From the NCBI GenBank assembly GCA_032207245.1, contig CM063504.1:87036075-87100074 (forward strand): a stretch of 64,000 nt of DNA. The letters run 5' to 3'. Shown here in pieces: positions 1-11,027 of this stretch. Source of the stretch: Pardosa pseudoannulata (lineage: Eukaryota; Arthropoda; Arachnida; Araneae; Lycosidae). How positions within the stretch are numbered: the stretch's first letter is position 1; each line of letters begins with the position of its first letter. The notes under the pieces were generated by a model. It saw only the letters and a program-made list of their open reading frames with translations, had not been told where the DNA came from and did not search any database. The position numbers and the translations under genes were made by a program.

Positions 1-1006
1 TCCTCAGTTTATCTATCCACTGAAGGGATGAAAGGTCGAGTCAACCCTGCCCAGCTCCAGGAAACGAACTTTGGACCTATGTATGGAAAACGCGAAACGC
101 TATGCCAACGCCATTAGGTTTCTTCCTAAGAGAAATTGGAGAGAGAAATGTGAATTGCACAATATTGTTAATTCATTATTGTTTTATTTAAGCTGTATTT
201 TCATGTGTTAATATTTTCATACAGGTTGACATTAAATGTTTATCCTTACCTTAACGATATAAGTTGACGGCAGTCATCTTCAGAATTTCCTTATTTTCAA
301 CAATACTCAATATTAGAAAGTCAATAAGCTCTCCGGTTGCGAATGTGTTAACTATTAATTAGATTTACATTCTGTTTATTGAGAAGTAACTTACATTTTC
401 TGTTTCCGAACCTGTGTAAGAGGAAACACTTCATCTAAAGACTTATTTGAAGATACTTCTCATTCTCTGTTGACTCCAGCCTTCCTTCCTCAGCAGACAG
501 ACATAATCACAGGGACTCATCCGTATGCCACTCATGTTATGTCCAAGCTACACTTATTAAAATACTTGAACTCATGCACTCACGTCTTTCTTTAACATTT
601 TCACATCTTTTTTTCTTTGATGCTGTACGCAGACCTATGTAACTGCAATATAATAGACTTTTTTCCCGGGATAAAACATTAAAAAACAAACTCATCTTAA
701 ATAAAAAATGTCGTGAAAAAGATCTCCAATGGTAGTCTGGAACTAGCTTAGTTGCTACATCCTGCCAGTTTCTTACTAGACGCTGACGAAACTATTGCAT
801 GTTTTGGTGGAATAGTACGTTTTCCAGATGAATTCATCTCCTGTTAGTTCAGGTTAGTTCCTGTCAGTAATCAGAAGCCATTGTGGTAAGGTCCTGAAAA
901 TATTGAGAGAATCAATGTTTTCTAACACAATAATTTTTAAATCTTTTGGTTTACTAAAATTTTTAACGATAAATAATATTGTCGTTTATTGTCTTTGATT
1001 TATACC
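1..1006. other. No gene seen
   Basis: AT-rich sequence with no supportable reading frame, RNA gene or clear repeat boundary. Confidence 0.5.
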
Positions 1007-1990
1007 AGAGGTTTCCAGCCTTTTCTGGACCACCACTCCTTTTAAAAGGAAAAAAATATTCGAATGTCCCCTTTTCCATAATTATTCTAATTGTTAAAGT
1101 ATTAGTGCATACTATCTACACCAGTTTTATCTATCTATCTATTAAGAATCACAAAAAAGAAAATAACTAAAACAGTCATCAAATTTAGTAAAAAACTGCT
1201 TATCAATACTTAAAAATAAGTATAAAATCAATAAGAAATAAAAAAATTAATTATATGGTTAATGCTGGTAAGGTTTTGTTAGGTTGAGGGGTTCCTATTT
1301 TGTTAACATCATTCGTAAATCTCTCAATTCAATGTTTGTTTTCTTAGACTGTCAGCTAACTACTGCACTGAGCCGACGTTCAGCCAAATACGATGAGGTA
1401 ATGCTGTTAAAATTTCTGCACTTTTGCTCAGAAATGGTGTACAGCGTAAATGATAAACAGCGGCCCGTTGTAGAAATCGAGAAATTTATAACTGAAAACA
1501 AAAATATCCTATTTATTATGGCCTTCGGAACCAGAGTTCGTGGGTTCGAATCCCACTATGGCATGGATGTTCGTAGCCGTTCGAAATCGACTTTAAGCAG
1601 TAGGTCCCGGTCTCATTAGCCCTCGTGTTGCAAAAAGTAGACCGTAGCGCTCCAAAACCAAAACCAAACCTATTTATTATGGTAAATGCAGTATTGTTCG
1701 ATTGACTTATTGATTATTTTTACAGATACCATGTCTACTGGCCGCCATCTTGAACGTCCCTTTCCATTTGCTTCTAAACTAGCTACTGCCCCCATGGAGA
1801 ACTTCAGTGACCACTGCGGGGCTGTACCGCCTGCGTTGGGAGCCTATGCTATATACTGCGTGCCTCACCTCCTGCTTATTACTGTTTAGCACAGGGGTTT
1901 CCAACTTACAAAGATTCGAGGGCCACAATTGAAAACTTCTGCATGATTGCGGGCAGAAAAAGAAAGTAAAAACTAGTTAAAATGAAAAAT
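1007..1990 (+). repeat. hAT-like terminal sequences (two fragments)
   Basis: Ccagaggtttccagccttttctg-like sequence at about 1007 and caggggtttccaacttac at about 1892 (followed by gagggccaca) resemble hAT terminal repeats. A reverse counterpart, gttgggagcctatg, lies near 1840. No TSD could be fixed, so the element boundaries are uncertain. Confidence 0.35.
1522..1668 (+). mobile_element. tRNA-derived SINE, 5'-truncated copy
   Basis: Starts at the cttcgg of the tRNA-like head, contains the B-box GGTTCGAATCCC and the body gtaggtcccggtctcatt, and ends in an (AAACC)-type tail. A 14-bp TSD, cctatttattatgg, lies at 1508-1521 and 1669-1682. Confidence 0.85.
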
Positions 1991-2412
1991 AGGAATTGAC
2001 TTTCAAATAGGGCAAATTTTAAAAATATAAAGCAGGGTTTTTTTTCCTTGTCACACTTTAGGTTAGATAAGAAATAAAAAATTTTCGTCAGTTTTCTTGT
2101 AAATAACAGGGTATATACATATGTGCGTACCAAAATAATTAATGATTCAAGGCTCTTGTGAGTCTTAATAACCTCGACTTTTCTGATTTTAAAACTGTTT
2201 TTATGACTGATGACGTCATAAAGACGTATTCTGCATGGCAAATGCGACCGATCTTCTAGAATCATTTTAATAGAAGGCTCCCTGCTGTAGCAGTATAATG
2301 AAGTAAAATCAAATTCTATCACTAAAATTTAAATAAGTGCGTTTTATTATAAAAGTTGTTTTACAGTAAAAGGAACTCAGGAGGCAGTTTGTTCGAATAT
2401 ACCTGAGCTCCC

Positions 2413-2497
2413 ATAAGGGCGATATTACTCACTGTTACTAACTACATTAAAACTCTTTTCCTTCATTTTCATGTCTACGATAGCAAATAGGAAACTA
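2413..2497. repeat. Partial, diverged copy of the ATAAGG MITE
   Basis: Begins ataagggcgat and keeps ttcattttcatgtctac and agcaaataggaaac in the same order as the two full copies, then diverges. Confidence 0.45.
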
Positions 2498-2814
2498 ATA
2501 TTTTGCATTTTCATTGCAAATGAAAGCCAAATTCTAACAGAATACGTCATGCTGAGGAAAATCGACGTATAATTTTGGGAATGAAACAAATTTGGGTCTT
2601 AACAACTTTCTTCTAATTCACTATACTTTGATTAGAAGAACATACTTTAAATATGTTTGGTTACACAAGTTCGTCATTTGCTATAGTCTCTTAACTTGCC
2701 CTACTCTTACAAACTACCATGAATAAAGAATTTTTAATATAATAGCCCTACTTCATGATTGTCTTTTGAATATCATAATCGAAAGTCACTGTAACCAACT
2801 GTGACGTAACTTCC

Positions 2815-3151
2815 ACACTATGGTCAATTGTTCGCCACTGCAGTACTGGTCCTGATGGCAACCTTCAACGATGGTTCACTGGTTGCATCCACATACTGGG
2901 CCACTAAATGAGTAGAGCGCGTATATGCATCCATAGAATCTACTGCACACTTTGGTGGCGCATGCTGGTTGCCTTTGATCTTTGGAAAAAAACAACTTCC
3001 GAAGACATCCTCCTCCAAGACCATTTTATATGTCTGCCGTCGTCGACCTCGATACGCCATACTCCCTCCAGACGGTGGTAATGGCTTGCAGTGGACCATA
3101 GTGGGGAGGAGCCTCAACAGAGCAGGAGCCAGTGACTGTATGGGATGTAGA
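2815..3151 (-). other. Unrecognised open region
   Basis: Both strands are open across this GC-richer stretch. The minus frame includes SMDAYTRSTHLVAQYVDATS. It is directly followed by the ATAAGG MITE, which supplies the N-terminal part of that minus-strand frame. I recognise no family. It could be an old transposon or retrocopy fragment, and I do not call a gene. Confidence 0.25.
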
Positions 3152-3315
3152 ATAAGGCAATTTGTCGCAACGTCACGAACTACTATAATGCCCTTCCCAT
3201 TCATTTTCATGTTTACAACAGCCAATAGACAAACAATAAACTGCCCTTCCGTTTGAAACTAAAACCAGAATTGTCATAATTTAAAAATTTACCCTACTGC
3301 GTGAAATCGCCTTAT
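3152..3315. repeat. Short MITE-like repeat, copy 1
   Basis: 164 bp beginning ATAAGGCAATTT and ending AAATCGCCTTAT (inverted ends). Nearly identical to 16016-16179. Confidence 0.75.
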
Positions 3316-4717
3316 GTGAAATGAAGAGAAGTGGCTCTCAAGGAGAGTTACTTCTGTTCGTTGAATCATAGCAGATACTTTTTATTGTGGAAAGACTTGC
3401 TTTTGCAAACAAAAGTTTGATAAAAAATTAATATTTTATCTACAGTTCTATGATATATATACTTCAATGCAGAAAGTTCATTCATTCCTCTTGGATTAAA
3501 TTTTGTCGAATAAATTTATTTTTCTTCCCTACAGGTAAGTTTATATATTCATGATCAAGCTTTGATTTCAATTGATATTTAAACTATATTTATTACTTAT
3601 TAATGAGTGTTTGAGATCAGCGGACTCAGCTTTCCCCCTGCACCCCTCAGTTCCTTGGATATAATTTTAAGTCTTCATTTATATAATTTTATATAATGTA
3701 ATTTTAATTTTATGGATATAATTTTAAGACTTTATGCAATTGTTCAAATGTTTACTTTCACGTTCCGAAAAGTAATGCCATCAAACTTCCTTTAAAAATG
3801 CTTTGATCGATATTTATTTAAGATAGTGTTTGTGTAGCTACGTACTGCAGCGAACTTTTGTTCAGAAATTGGGTGTTTGTTATTCTAACCCAAGTGCTAA
3901 GAATATTTTAATCTAGTGGGGTTCTGGATAATCGCAGCCAATGTAAATAAAGTACACATAATTATGACTTCGTGGAAAGACCTAGGGATGAAATCAGGGA
4001 AATAGCAGTTGTTAATTAATTCTCTTCTAGGATTTGAATATTGCCCGTGAAAAAAAAAATTTTTTTTTTAAATACTAGATCGCCCTTCCCGAATAAGTCA
4101 TCTATTGTTTAACCACTGATTGTGTATTCAACGAAATACACACACATGTATTTAGTTGATAATCAAATATCAATATTTGCAGTAAAGTTTTAAAAAAAGT
4201 AAATTTTTAGCTTAAAAATGTTATATTTTTTTTATATTACACTTAATTATTTTTATATTACTTATTTTCTTATATTTCACAAACACAAATAAGTAACTTT
4301 TTATATTTATTTATGTGTGTGTCTGAGCGGATCTAGTGTATTTCGGAAGCGTTAAAGGTAGATAAATTTGGAAACCCAATGTTGCGTTAGTAAGACTGAA
4401 AGTTTAATACTAACCGAGCATGCTTTTCGTTTCTTGATACTACAGGTTCGAATTCCAATGCAGGATCGGATGTTATGTAGACAATGTTTATCGGCAAAAA
4501 TGGCTCTAGCATTAATTGGTTAAATATCTTTAAAAATAATACTTCTTAAAACTTACCAGAAAGTCAAGTCAGTTTTATTAAAAGGAAAATTCGCTTTGGG
4601 GATAACTAAACTTGAATGTTGTAAGTCAAAATGTCAAAGAAATATTTTACAAATAGTAGTACTCGACAGTAATTTCTAAGTAACCATACAGTGGGATTCT
4701 CAGCAAATAAGGGGTTT

Positions 4718-4730
4718 AAGTTATTTTCTA
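4718..4730. repeat. Left target-site duplication of the LINE
   Basis: Thirteen bases identical to 5237-5249, directly abutting the 5' truncation point. Confidence 0.85.
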
Positions 4731-5202
4731 GATGTGCCTGGGAATGAGCATGCGGACGCGCTTGCTAAAGATGGCTGTTTTCTGCACCAACCCATAACTT
4801 GTGCCCCTCTAAGAAATGTTAAGCGGGCCATCCGTGAATATGTTCGTAAGGCTCGATTATGCCATTATAGGAATATTGCTTCCGGAAAAAAGTGGTCTTC
4901 TTTTTTGGATAGGCAAATATGTGGCACCTTGCCCAGAGCTATTGGTATGGCCTGTTTCCGCCTTGAGACTAGACATGATTTTCTTCAGGCCCATCTGTAC
5001 AAAGTTGGTCTTGCTGATTCACCGAACTGTGTTCTTTGTGCTTCAGCCCCAATGCATGGAGATCACCTTTCTTCTTGTCCTGCCCTACAGGATGTTATTT
5101 CTTCGAGATCCTTTTCGACTATCCAGTTTAATGGGGCAATTTCTTATCTGTATTGGATTGCAAGGCGTCGTATGCTCGAAAGAGTTCAGACGGGCGTAAT
5201 AT

Positions 5203-5236
<34 letters not shown>
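4731..5236 (+). mobile_element. 5'-truncated LINE, RNase H end and 3' tail (TAA)n
   Basis: The insertion starts inside the coding region with DVPGNEHADALAK, the last motif of a retrotransposon RNase H. It keeps the frame open to TAA at about 5207, through a CCHC-like cluster (C-VL-C, eight residues, H, three residues, C) at NCVLCASAPMHGDHLSSC. A (TAA)n tail follows to 5236. A perfect 13-bp TSD, aagttattttcta, occurs at 4718-4730 and 5237-5249. Family membership (I/Jockey/R1-like group with RNase H) is from motif order. The open frame and perfect TSD indicate a recent event. Confidence 0.85.
4734..5207 (+). pseudogene. C-terminal fragment of LINE polyprotein (RNase H end and zinc-knuckle)
   Basis: About 157 residues remain open with no internal stop. 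They include GNEHADALAK at the start, an arginine- and lysine-rich helix, FRLETRHDFLQAHLYKVGLA and the CCHC-like cluster before the end. The first RNase H catalytic residues, the reverse transcriptase and the endonuclease are absent because of 5' truncation, so this is not a functional enzyme. Confidence 0.8.
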
Positions 5237-5238
<2 letters not shown>

Positions 5239-5249
5239 GTTATTTTCTA
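5237..5249. repeat. Right target-site duplication of the LINE
   Basis: Thirteen bases identical to 4718-4730, directly after the (TAA)n tail. Confidence 0.85.
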
Positions 5250-7097
5250 ACAGAGCTCCTCAATTCTTGTTGGATAGGTGTAGTATGATCGACTCTTATT
5301 TTCTTCCACCTAGATAATGTATTTCGTTCGTAAACAGATACTTGCGTCTAATATTTCCTTTTATTTGTACTTACTGACGTTAGCATGTAGGGCTGTGTTC
5401 AGGTCCAAATATTTTATCTTCTCTTATGCACTAGGATTGACTTTGGGGCTTACAAGATCGGAACCTTCACTAAACTTAGTTTTGTAACATAATCATTCAG
5501 CCTGATTTTAGTTAAGTTTGCGTAAACAGTAAATTAATTCACAAGGCTCTGAAAACAAAATTCTGATGCAAATAACAAAATTATAACAGCAGACACTTAA
5601 AAATTTGTGGGATTGCCTTTTATTTCCACTAAAATGTAAAAATTATTCCAAAAGAAAAAGAAAACAAAATTATACACTCTATTTTATTGACTTCTCTAAA
5701 GTAAGAACTCTGGGTGTTAACGGGTTAACTGTTAAACATGAAGAGGTAAAAATTGGTGAACGTTTTTTAAATGTCCAGTTTTGCAGACGTTTAAAAAGCT
5801 TTTAAACGGATAAATATTTTACATTAACTATAATTACATATTGCAAATACTTAAACAATTTATCATATTTTCTAATACGTTTTGTGTAACTTTTTTTTAC
5901 GTTAAATTTTGAGTCTCGGTTAATTAATAATTGTTATACTAAATACAAAATGAATACGTATATCAATTATACAAGTCTGATACCATCATATAATCTTTTA
6001 ATTTGCTAAAGCAGGTAACAAATTTGAAGGAAGTGAATAGAGTCTGACTGTATGGAATAATAAATTTTCAGTTTCAAACAGCACATTTAAAAAATTGATT
6101 GTTATTCCAACGTAATCTGCCCTTTAATGACTTCCCATTCATTCTAATATGGAAAGGTCAAAGATTTTAAAATGAGCTCGTATTGAAATTATTCATGTTA
6201 TAAAGAAATCCGGTTTATTGGGTAAAAGAAAAAGGATATCTATTATTTTCTTTTTTTTTTACTAAACTCGTTGTACATATAAGAGGAAGGGGGAGAGAAC
6301 CCTTCTGACAAAGGAAAAAAAGAAAAAAATATTTAAAAAAAATAGAATTGTTGAATATCTTTTGGGTCAGCATTTGTACGTATCCACCATTCAAGGGTCA
6401 TCTCCGAGTTTGTACCCTTTCGCTTATAAGTCCAACCTTACCCTTAACTATAATATTCCCTGGTCACGTTTTTCTTTGCGTGACTCTATTCTGTTTTACT
6501 TATTTTCTTGAACAGGTATATTATTATTTATGAAATCTCAGTAATGACTATAGGAATTTGTAACAATTGGACTATTGCTTGAATCTAATTGAAGAAACTA
6601 TCGTTACGTAAGGTGAACTTTTTAAATGACTCCCTTTCCTTTACCAAAACAAATGAGTCAGAAAATAAATTAATTTTTAAGGCGAGTGTTTCATACCAGG
6701 GTATTGACTTCTCTACGTTAAATAAGTATACTTTTACAACTACGCTTTGTTAGAAAATCCTTCATCAATTTAAAATTGAGTTCCCAATCATTGCGTTTTC
6801 TCTGGGGATAGACCCCTTTTTTTTAATACAAATATCTCAAGAAGTTTCAAGAGCCCCAATTTTTAGGTCTTATTCGAGCTTGTATGTGCGACAATATTTG
6901 TAAAAACAACTTTGAACTGTGGAATGCGCGGAAGGTTCAGAATATCAATAAATATAGCGTGAAATGTTTGTTCCCATTTAACAAAGCAGAGTATAAAGTC
7001 TAGGTATATTAAATGACTCGTTTGTTTAGAACTACCAGGAACTAATGTAGCTGTTGAATGCGCGTTCTCATTAAAAAATGCGATTTGGACAGATGAT
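5250..7097. other. No gene seen apart from a MITE end
   Basis: AT-rich. It holds the partial piggyBac-type MITE end at 5590-5724 and otherwise nothing I can support. Confidence 0.45.
5590..5724. mobile_element. Partial copy of the piggyBac-type MITE (right end)
   Basis: Ends ctctgggtgttaacggg followed by TTAA at 5725-5728. The preceding A-rich stretch (aaaagaaaacaaaattatac) resembles the right part of 10251-10757. The left end was not found. Confidence 0.4.
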
Positions 7098-7251
7098 TCG
7101 GTTCGGTACAGAGCGTTACGGTCTACAGTTTTGCTACACGAGAGCTAATGAGACCGGGACCTACTGCTTAAAGCCAATTCCAAACGGCTACAAACATCCA
7201 TGCCTAAAAAGAGATTAGAGCGCGTGAATTTTAGTACCGAAGAGCAGCGCT
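7098..7251 (-). mobile_element. Older SINE copy, split by a younger one
   Basis: Reverse-oriented SINE body (agagctaatgagaccgggac) with its tRNA-like head continuing to the insertion point of the 7267-7454 SINE. The head resumes at about 7470. The tail is mutated to a cggttcggt-like form and the B-box region is damaged, consistent with greater age. Confidence 0.75.
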
Positions 7252-7266
7252 TTATCCACTCAGTCA

Positions 7267-7454
7267 CCGAACGATGGCCGATTGGTTAGGGTGCTGGCCT
7301 TCGGTACCGGAGTTCGTGGGTTCGAATCCCACAGAGGCATGGATGTTCGTAGCCATTCGGAATCGTTTTTAAGCTGTAGGTCCCGGTCTCATTAGCCCTC
7401 GTGTTTCAAAAAGTAGACCGTAGCACTCCAAACCAAACCAAACTTTACCATACC
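7267..7454 (+). mobile_element. Full-length tRNA-derived SINE
   Basis: Carries an A-box-like tggccgattggttaggg, B-box GGTTCGAATCC, conserved body and (AAACC)n-type tail. A 15-bp TSD, ttatccactcagtca, occurs at 7252-7266 and 7455-7469. Confidence 0.88.
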
Positions 7455-7835
7455 TTATCCACTCAGTCATCATTCTGCAGGGGAGAAGAGAACATTCAAA
7501 AAAGCTTTAGTGTTAAGACACATCCGAAGAATTTGTCCTGTGCCGAGTTCTATGGTTAGATATTAACTGTAAAAGAAATCCTTGAACAGGTTCGTATATC
7601 TGAAAAATTAAATATATTTGTTAAATAACATTCTTGTACATATAGTTAATGACTTCTTGTTGCTAAATTCAACATGAAAGTCATCTCAATTTTTATATTG
7701 TTCCAATTTTATGTTTAACATTCCAGATTTTTAAAAGCATTTAAGTTTCCGAATGTCGCAGTTTTTGATTAAAATATTTTAAGAATTCTAATTGAGAATC
7801 GCTTTTCCTTTAGATCTTACAAATTCTGGTTTCAA

Positions 7836-7860
7836 TTGCAGGTAACTCAATATTCTTAAA
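7836..7860 (+). other. Splice acceptor and short 5' UTR of the membrane-protein gene
   Basis: The sequence TTGCAG ends at 7841 and is followed by a 19-base leader immediately before the ATG at 7861. It implies an upstream noncoding exon, which I could not place. Confidence 0.5.
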
Positions 7861-8298
7861 ATGAAATGCTGCGGGAGTCCTTGGCCAGAAGTAATTCTTT
7901 ATATCTCTGGTATGTTCTTCGCTATCTTTGGCCTTGGTTCTCTTATAGTGTCTATCAATCCTCGACCATTAGAAAGCAGTACATCGGAATCCTTTTTATA
8001 CGTAGGAATTTGTTTTATCGTCATTGGTGGCATTTTACTTGTTTTGACAGCATTGATCCCCGAAATTCCAAGACGAACTTATTGCCTCGGATATGACGAG
8101 CGTGAAACTTTTTCCAGCGTTGTAGATTTGCTCGATGATGTCCAGTCTGTCGGTTGTAGAGACTCACCCATCGTCAAACTGCGGGAAGCGACTCTGCGCT
8201 CAGAAGAATATGTAAAAGTTATAAAAGGTTGCATGATGTTGCAACCCCCTTTGTCGGGAAGTGAAGGAATACTTTTCTATAAAGAAACAGTCGTGTAA
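7861..8298 (+). CDS. Two-pass membrane protein of unknown function, 145 residues
   Basis: A complete open reading frame runs from ATG (context AAAATGA) to TAA. Two hydrophobic segments are visible at about residues 9-31 and 46-67, separated by a polar loop containing NPRPLESSTSES. The tail of about 75 residues is charged and contains RRTYCLGYDERE and a Cys at about 100. Two adjacent cysteines at residues 3-4 next to the first membrane segment are plausible acylation sites. The frame lies in one exon: a pyrimidine-containing acceptor ending in TTGCAG sits at 7836-7841, 19 bases before the ATG, and AATAAA follows 63 bases after the stop. This looks like a last or only coding exon with an upstream 5' untranslated exon. 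I do not recognise the family and assign no function. Codon use is mixed rather than runs of A/T, which favours a real protein. Confidence 0.72.
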   Translation: MKCCGSPWPEVILYISGMFFAIFGLGSLIVSINPRPLESSTSESFLYVGICFIVIGGILLVLTALIPEIPRRTYCLGYDERETFSSVVDLLDDVQSVGCRDSPIVKLREATLRSEEYVKVIKGCMMLQPPLSGSEGILFYKETVV

Positions 8299-8361
8299 GT
8301 GTGAATACTGTGATGATATTTCGAATTTTAGTGAAGAATGATTTAAGTGAATAACGTTTTA

Positions 8362-8367
8362 AATAAA
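8362..8367 (+). terminator. Poly(A) signal AATAAA of the membrane-protein gene
   Basis: A canonical AATAAA lies 63 bases downstream of the TAA at 8296-8298, followed by T-rich sequence. Spacing and position fit a short 3' UTR for this gene. Confidence 0.55.
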
Positions 8368-8444
8368 GGTATTATTTTTTTAAAACGTCGTATCTTTTCA
8401 TTTAACAGACTTCAACTCTTTCGTTAAGTAAAGATTCAATCCAT

Positions 8445-9690
8445 GTGATCCGAGTGGTAACGTAGAAGTTAACTGATTTTACACAACACCCAGACATTTA
8501 TTATACACAGCACATTTACAGATACATTTCACAAACAAAAAAATCCCTCCGCTCATCGCTGTAACGTACTGGAAATAAAGTAGGCGAGGCCGTCAATGAA
8601 ACAGGCTAGAAACCTAGGTATTCTGGATTAAATATTTTATTCAATAGAATAGATTATGTACAGCTCTGTACAAATTCAGTAGATGATGTTAACATTCGGG
8701 GATCTCGTACAGAGATAATATTCACACACAAGGATGCGGGGGATACCGGAACAGTACGGCTAGGGCTTCCAATCACAAGAGTTGGGAACTAATGAGTGCC
8801 GGGACTAATGCTGACACGATCACTCCGTCTGTCGATTAGCACAGTTGGCTGTCACAGCAAGGTTCGGAAGTTCCGAGTGCGTATCACGCTGGGATTCGTG
8901 AAGAAAATCTCAGGATGCAAGACGATCCAAATTCGAGAGCAAAGTCACTCTCGGCTGCCTACTTCTATGCAAGAAGTTAACTAAAAATTAGCAGATAACG
9001 GGAAAGGAATTCCCAAGTCGAAGGTCGACTTCCTAGCAACAGAGACGCTGGCGGTCTCTAAAAAAGAAAAAAAAAAAAACTCCAGACACGGAGATACGAG
9101 CGGTCCTTGAGCGGCCAGGCTCTATCAGGTAGAAGCCTCAAGAAGAATAAATGCCTCCGTTCTAGTCCTGTCCCTCCTTTTATAGCGGCACTCGCTCCCT
9201 TTCTCGGTCCTTCGAAAAACTTCCAGAACCAGGGGGACGTAATCTTGTGGTCACTCCCAAGCTCTTATCAGCTGTTCTGTTGTGGTCGAAAGGCATTTCC
9301 TCAGATCCATCGACTTAATCAACTTAATGGCCTTTTTTGTAACCGCTAATGGGCAGCAAGGTGCACTCTAATTATTTACACTCTTTCCACAGCGTTGTTC
9401 CATTCAGCAGGTTTACAATGCCCAGACGATGAGGAGCCGGCAACGAACAGTTTTCAATTAAGGTGCTTAGACCACCTGGTTCTATTCGAGGCTAATCGTG
9501 AGTCCACGGCGAAAGGTCACCTTCGGGCTCCTCGTTCTTTTGGGGTCATGTAACGGATCGTTACATCGCAGACCGTCTCTCCACTCCTTTGTTACCAACC
9601 ACCTACCCTGAAATTTTATGAGAGTTCGGCACATAGTCATTCTCATTGCCAACGGATTAACGAAAACTTAACAGAGTTCTGTTGTATTAT
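8445..9690 (+). repeat. Dispersed repeat, interrupted copy (8445-8559 plus 9566-9690)
   Basis: The left part includes aactgattttacacaacacc and catttacagatacatttcac. The right part includes tgaaattttatgagagttc and tagtcattctcattgccaac. Both match, in order, the reverse complement of 61795-62030. The element class is unknown. Confidence 0.7.
8560..9565. mobile_element. LTR-like insertion (probable solo LTR), 1006 bp
   Basis: It begins TGTAACG and ends CGTTACA, a TG...CA element with 7-bp terminal inverted bases. TCGC occurs on both sides (8556-8559 and 9566-9569) as a 4-bp TSD. It is less AT-rich than its surroundings and has no reverse transcriptase, integrase or gag motif. The flanks rejoin exactly to match the uninterrupted repeat copy at 61.8-62.0 kb, which is a natural empty site. 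A solo LTR is the simplest reading; a non-autonomous DNA element is the alternative. Confidence 0.7.
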
Positions 9691-10233
9691 ATATTTGACA
9701 TGGACTAGTGGTAAAGGAGTGGAAGACACATTTCATTTCATACTCGTTGCCTCATTTCCGGCTTTGACCTCTATAGGTTACAAAATACGAGGGAGTCTCA
9801 ATAACTAACACACGTGTATTTTTTCCATTGTGAAATTATTTGTTATAAGTGTTAATCGTCAAAATGGAGAATACAACTAACTGCATACAATGACAGAGAT
9901 CTGATTCTACGTACTGGTATCATGGGTTAGTCTCCGTTAAAATGGCCTTTGCTGTCATGCCATTTTTGCCAACTTTGTACCGCTAAGCTGCAACGATACA
10001 ATTGGGAAGTTTTGGAGCATCCACTATCTAATATAGCCCTAATATAGCACCCTCAGAATTTCATTTGTTTGAACCCATGGTTTGGTTGACAACCACAAGT
10101 TTGACAGCCTTAAACCGACTGTGCGAAGCGAGCTCTCTCGCAGCCGACAGAGTGTAGAGAGAGTTGGATATTTGAACTGATCCAGCGCTGAGATGACTGT
10201 CCCAATGTGTTGAAAAGTAATAAACTGATAATA
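9691..10233. other. No gene seen
   Basis: Mixed composition. A short imperfect inverted stretch (gagctctctcgcag ... gtagagagagtt) occurs near 10130-10165. Confidence 0.45.
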
Positions 10234-10250
10234 CAGTGGACTCCGCTTAA

Positions 10251-10757
10251 CCCATTAACGCCCGGATATTTCTGATGACTATATATTAGTAAATACCTAA
10301 CATAGAAGCTATTATAGACACCTGGAAGTAAAACAAAATATTAAATTTAAACACTTTTAAATATGACATCAAGTCATCATTAGTAAGGTGTCATTTTAAA
10401 ACATAATAAAATGTCTTTAAAAAAAAGGAAAACTTCGTGATAAAAGATTTATTTGCTATCATATATGAGAAAAGTACTGAAAAGAGATGACTTATTACAG
10501 ATATGGCTATTCGCCATGATTTTGACCGGTATACGTTCAGAATACCGGTCATAATACCTTCCTATTCTAAGCTTGAAAATCATAAAATGCCGATCGAAAT
10601 GACAAAATTATAGATAAGATCATATTTGAAAACTTGGGAGATTATTTATAAGATTAATATCTATTTCCGTTAAAAAGGAAGAATCGTTTTAAGAAAACAA
10701 AAACTCTACAAACCATTTTTTAACTGTTCTCAAATAAGGACGCTGGGCATTAATGGG
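10251..10757. mobile_element. piggyBac-type MITE nested in the pogo/Tigger element
   Basis: Flanked by TTAA at 10247-10250 and 10758-10761. The terminal inverted repeats are cccattaacgcccgg and cccattaatgcccagc (from the reverse strand). Removing it plus one TTAA restores CTCCGCTTAATGTGATC, which matches the other end of the host transposon. It has no coding capacity. Confidence 0.78.
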
Positions 10758-11027
10758 TTAATGTGATCAGTTTAGAACACCGTGATATTGAAAACAATAA
10801 ACGACATTCAAAATTAGATAAATTTACTCTCCCCCCTTTAATTCACACGTACGAAATTTCAAAATAAAAGGAAAAAAACTCACCTTATATTTATGTACTG
10901 TATATTATCCTTTAAAACATAAGAATTGTATACATAATTAAAAATTTGATTAATTATGGACTGTCTACAATTTTTTCTAAGAAGCTCATTGAGAAATTGT
11001 TCATAATCCTAGTGTTTTTTAAAGTCA

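Noticed and set aside
1535..1560. tRNA gene suggested by the B-box GGTTCGAATCCC
   Set aside because: It is the head of a SINE with TSD and tail; the same holds for all similar B-boxes here. No free-standing tRNA cloverleaf was found.
4437..4480. Possible SINE or tRNA fragment (ggttcgaattcc)
   Set aside because: Only a B-box-like motif is present, with no A-box, body or tail.
7866..8096. Alternative frame inside the membrane-protein gene
   Set aside because: It is a shadow of the 7861-8298 frame, shorter and without membrane or family logic.
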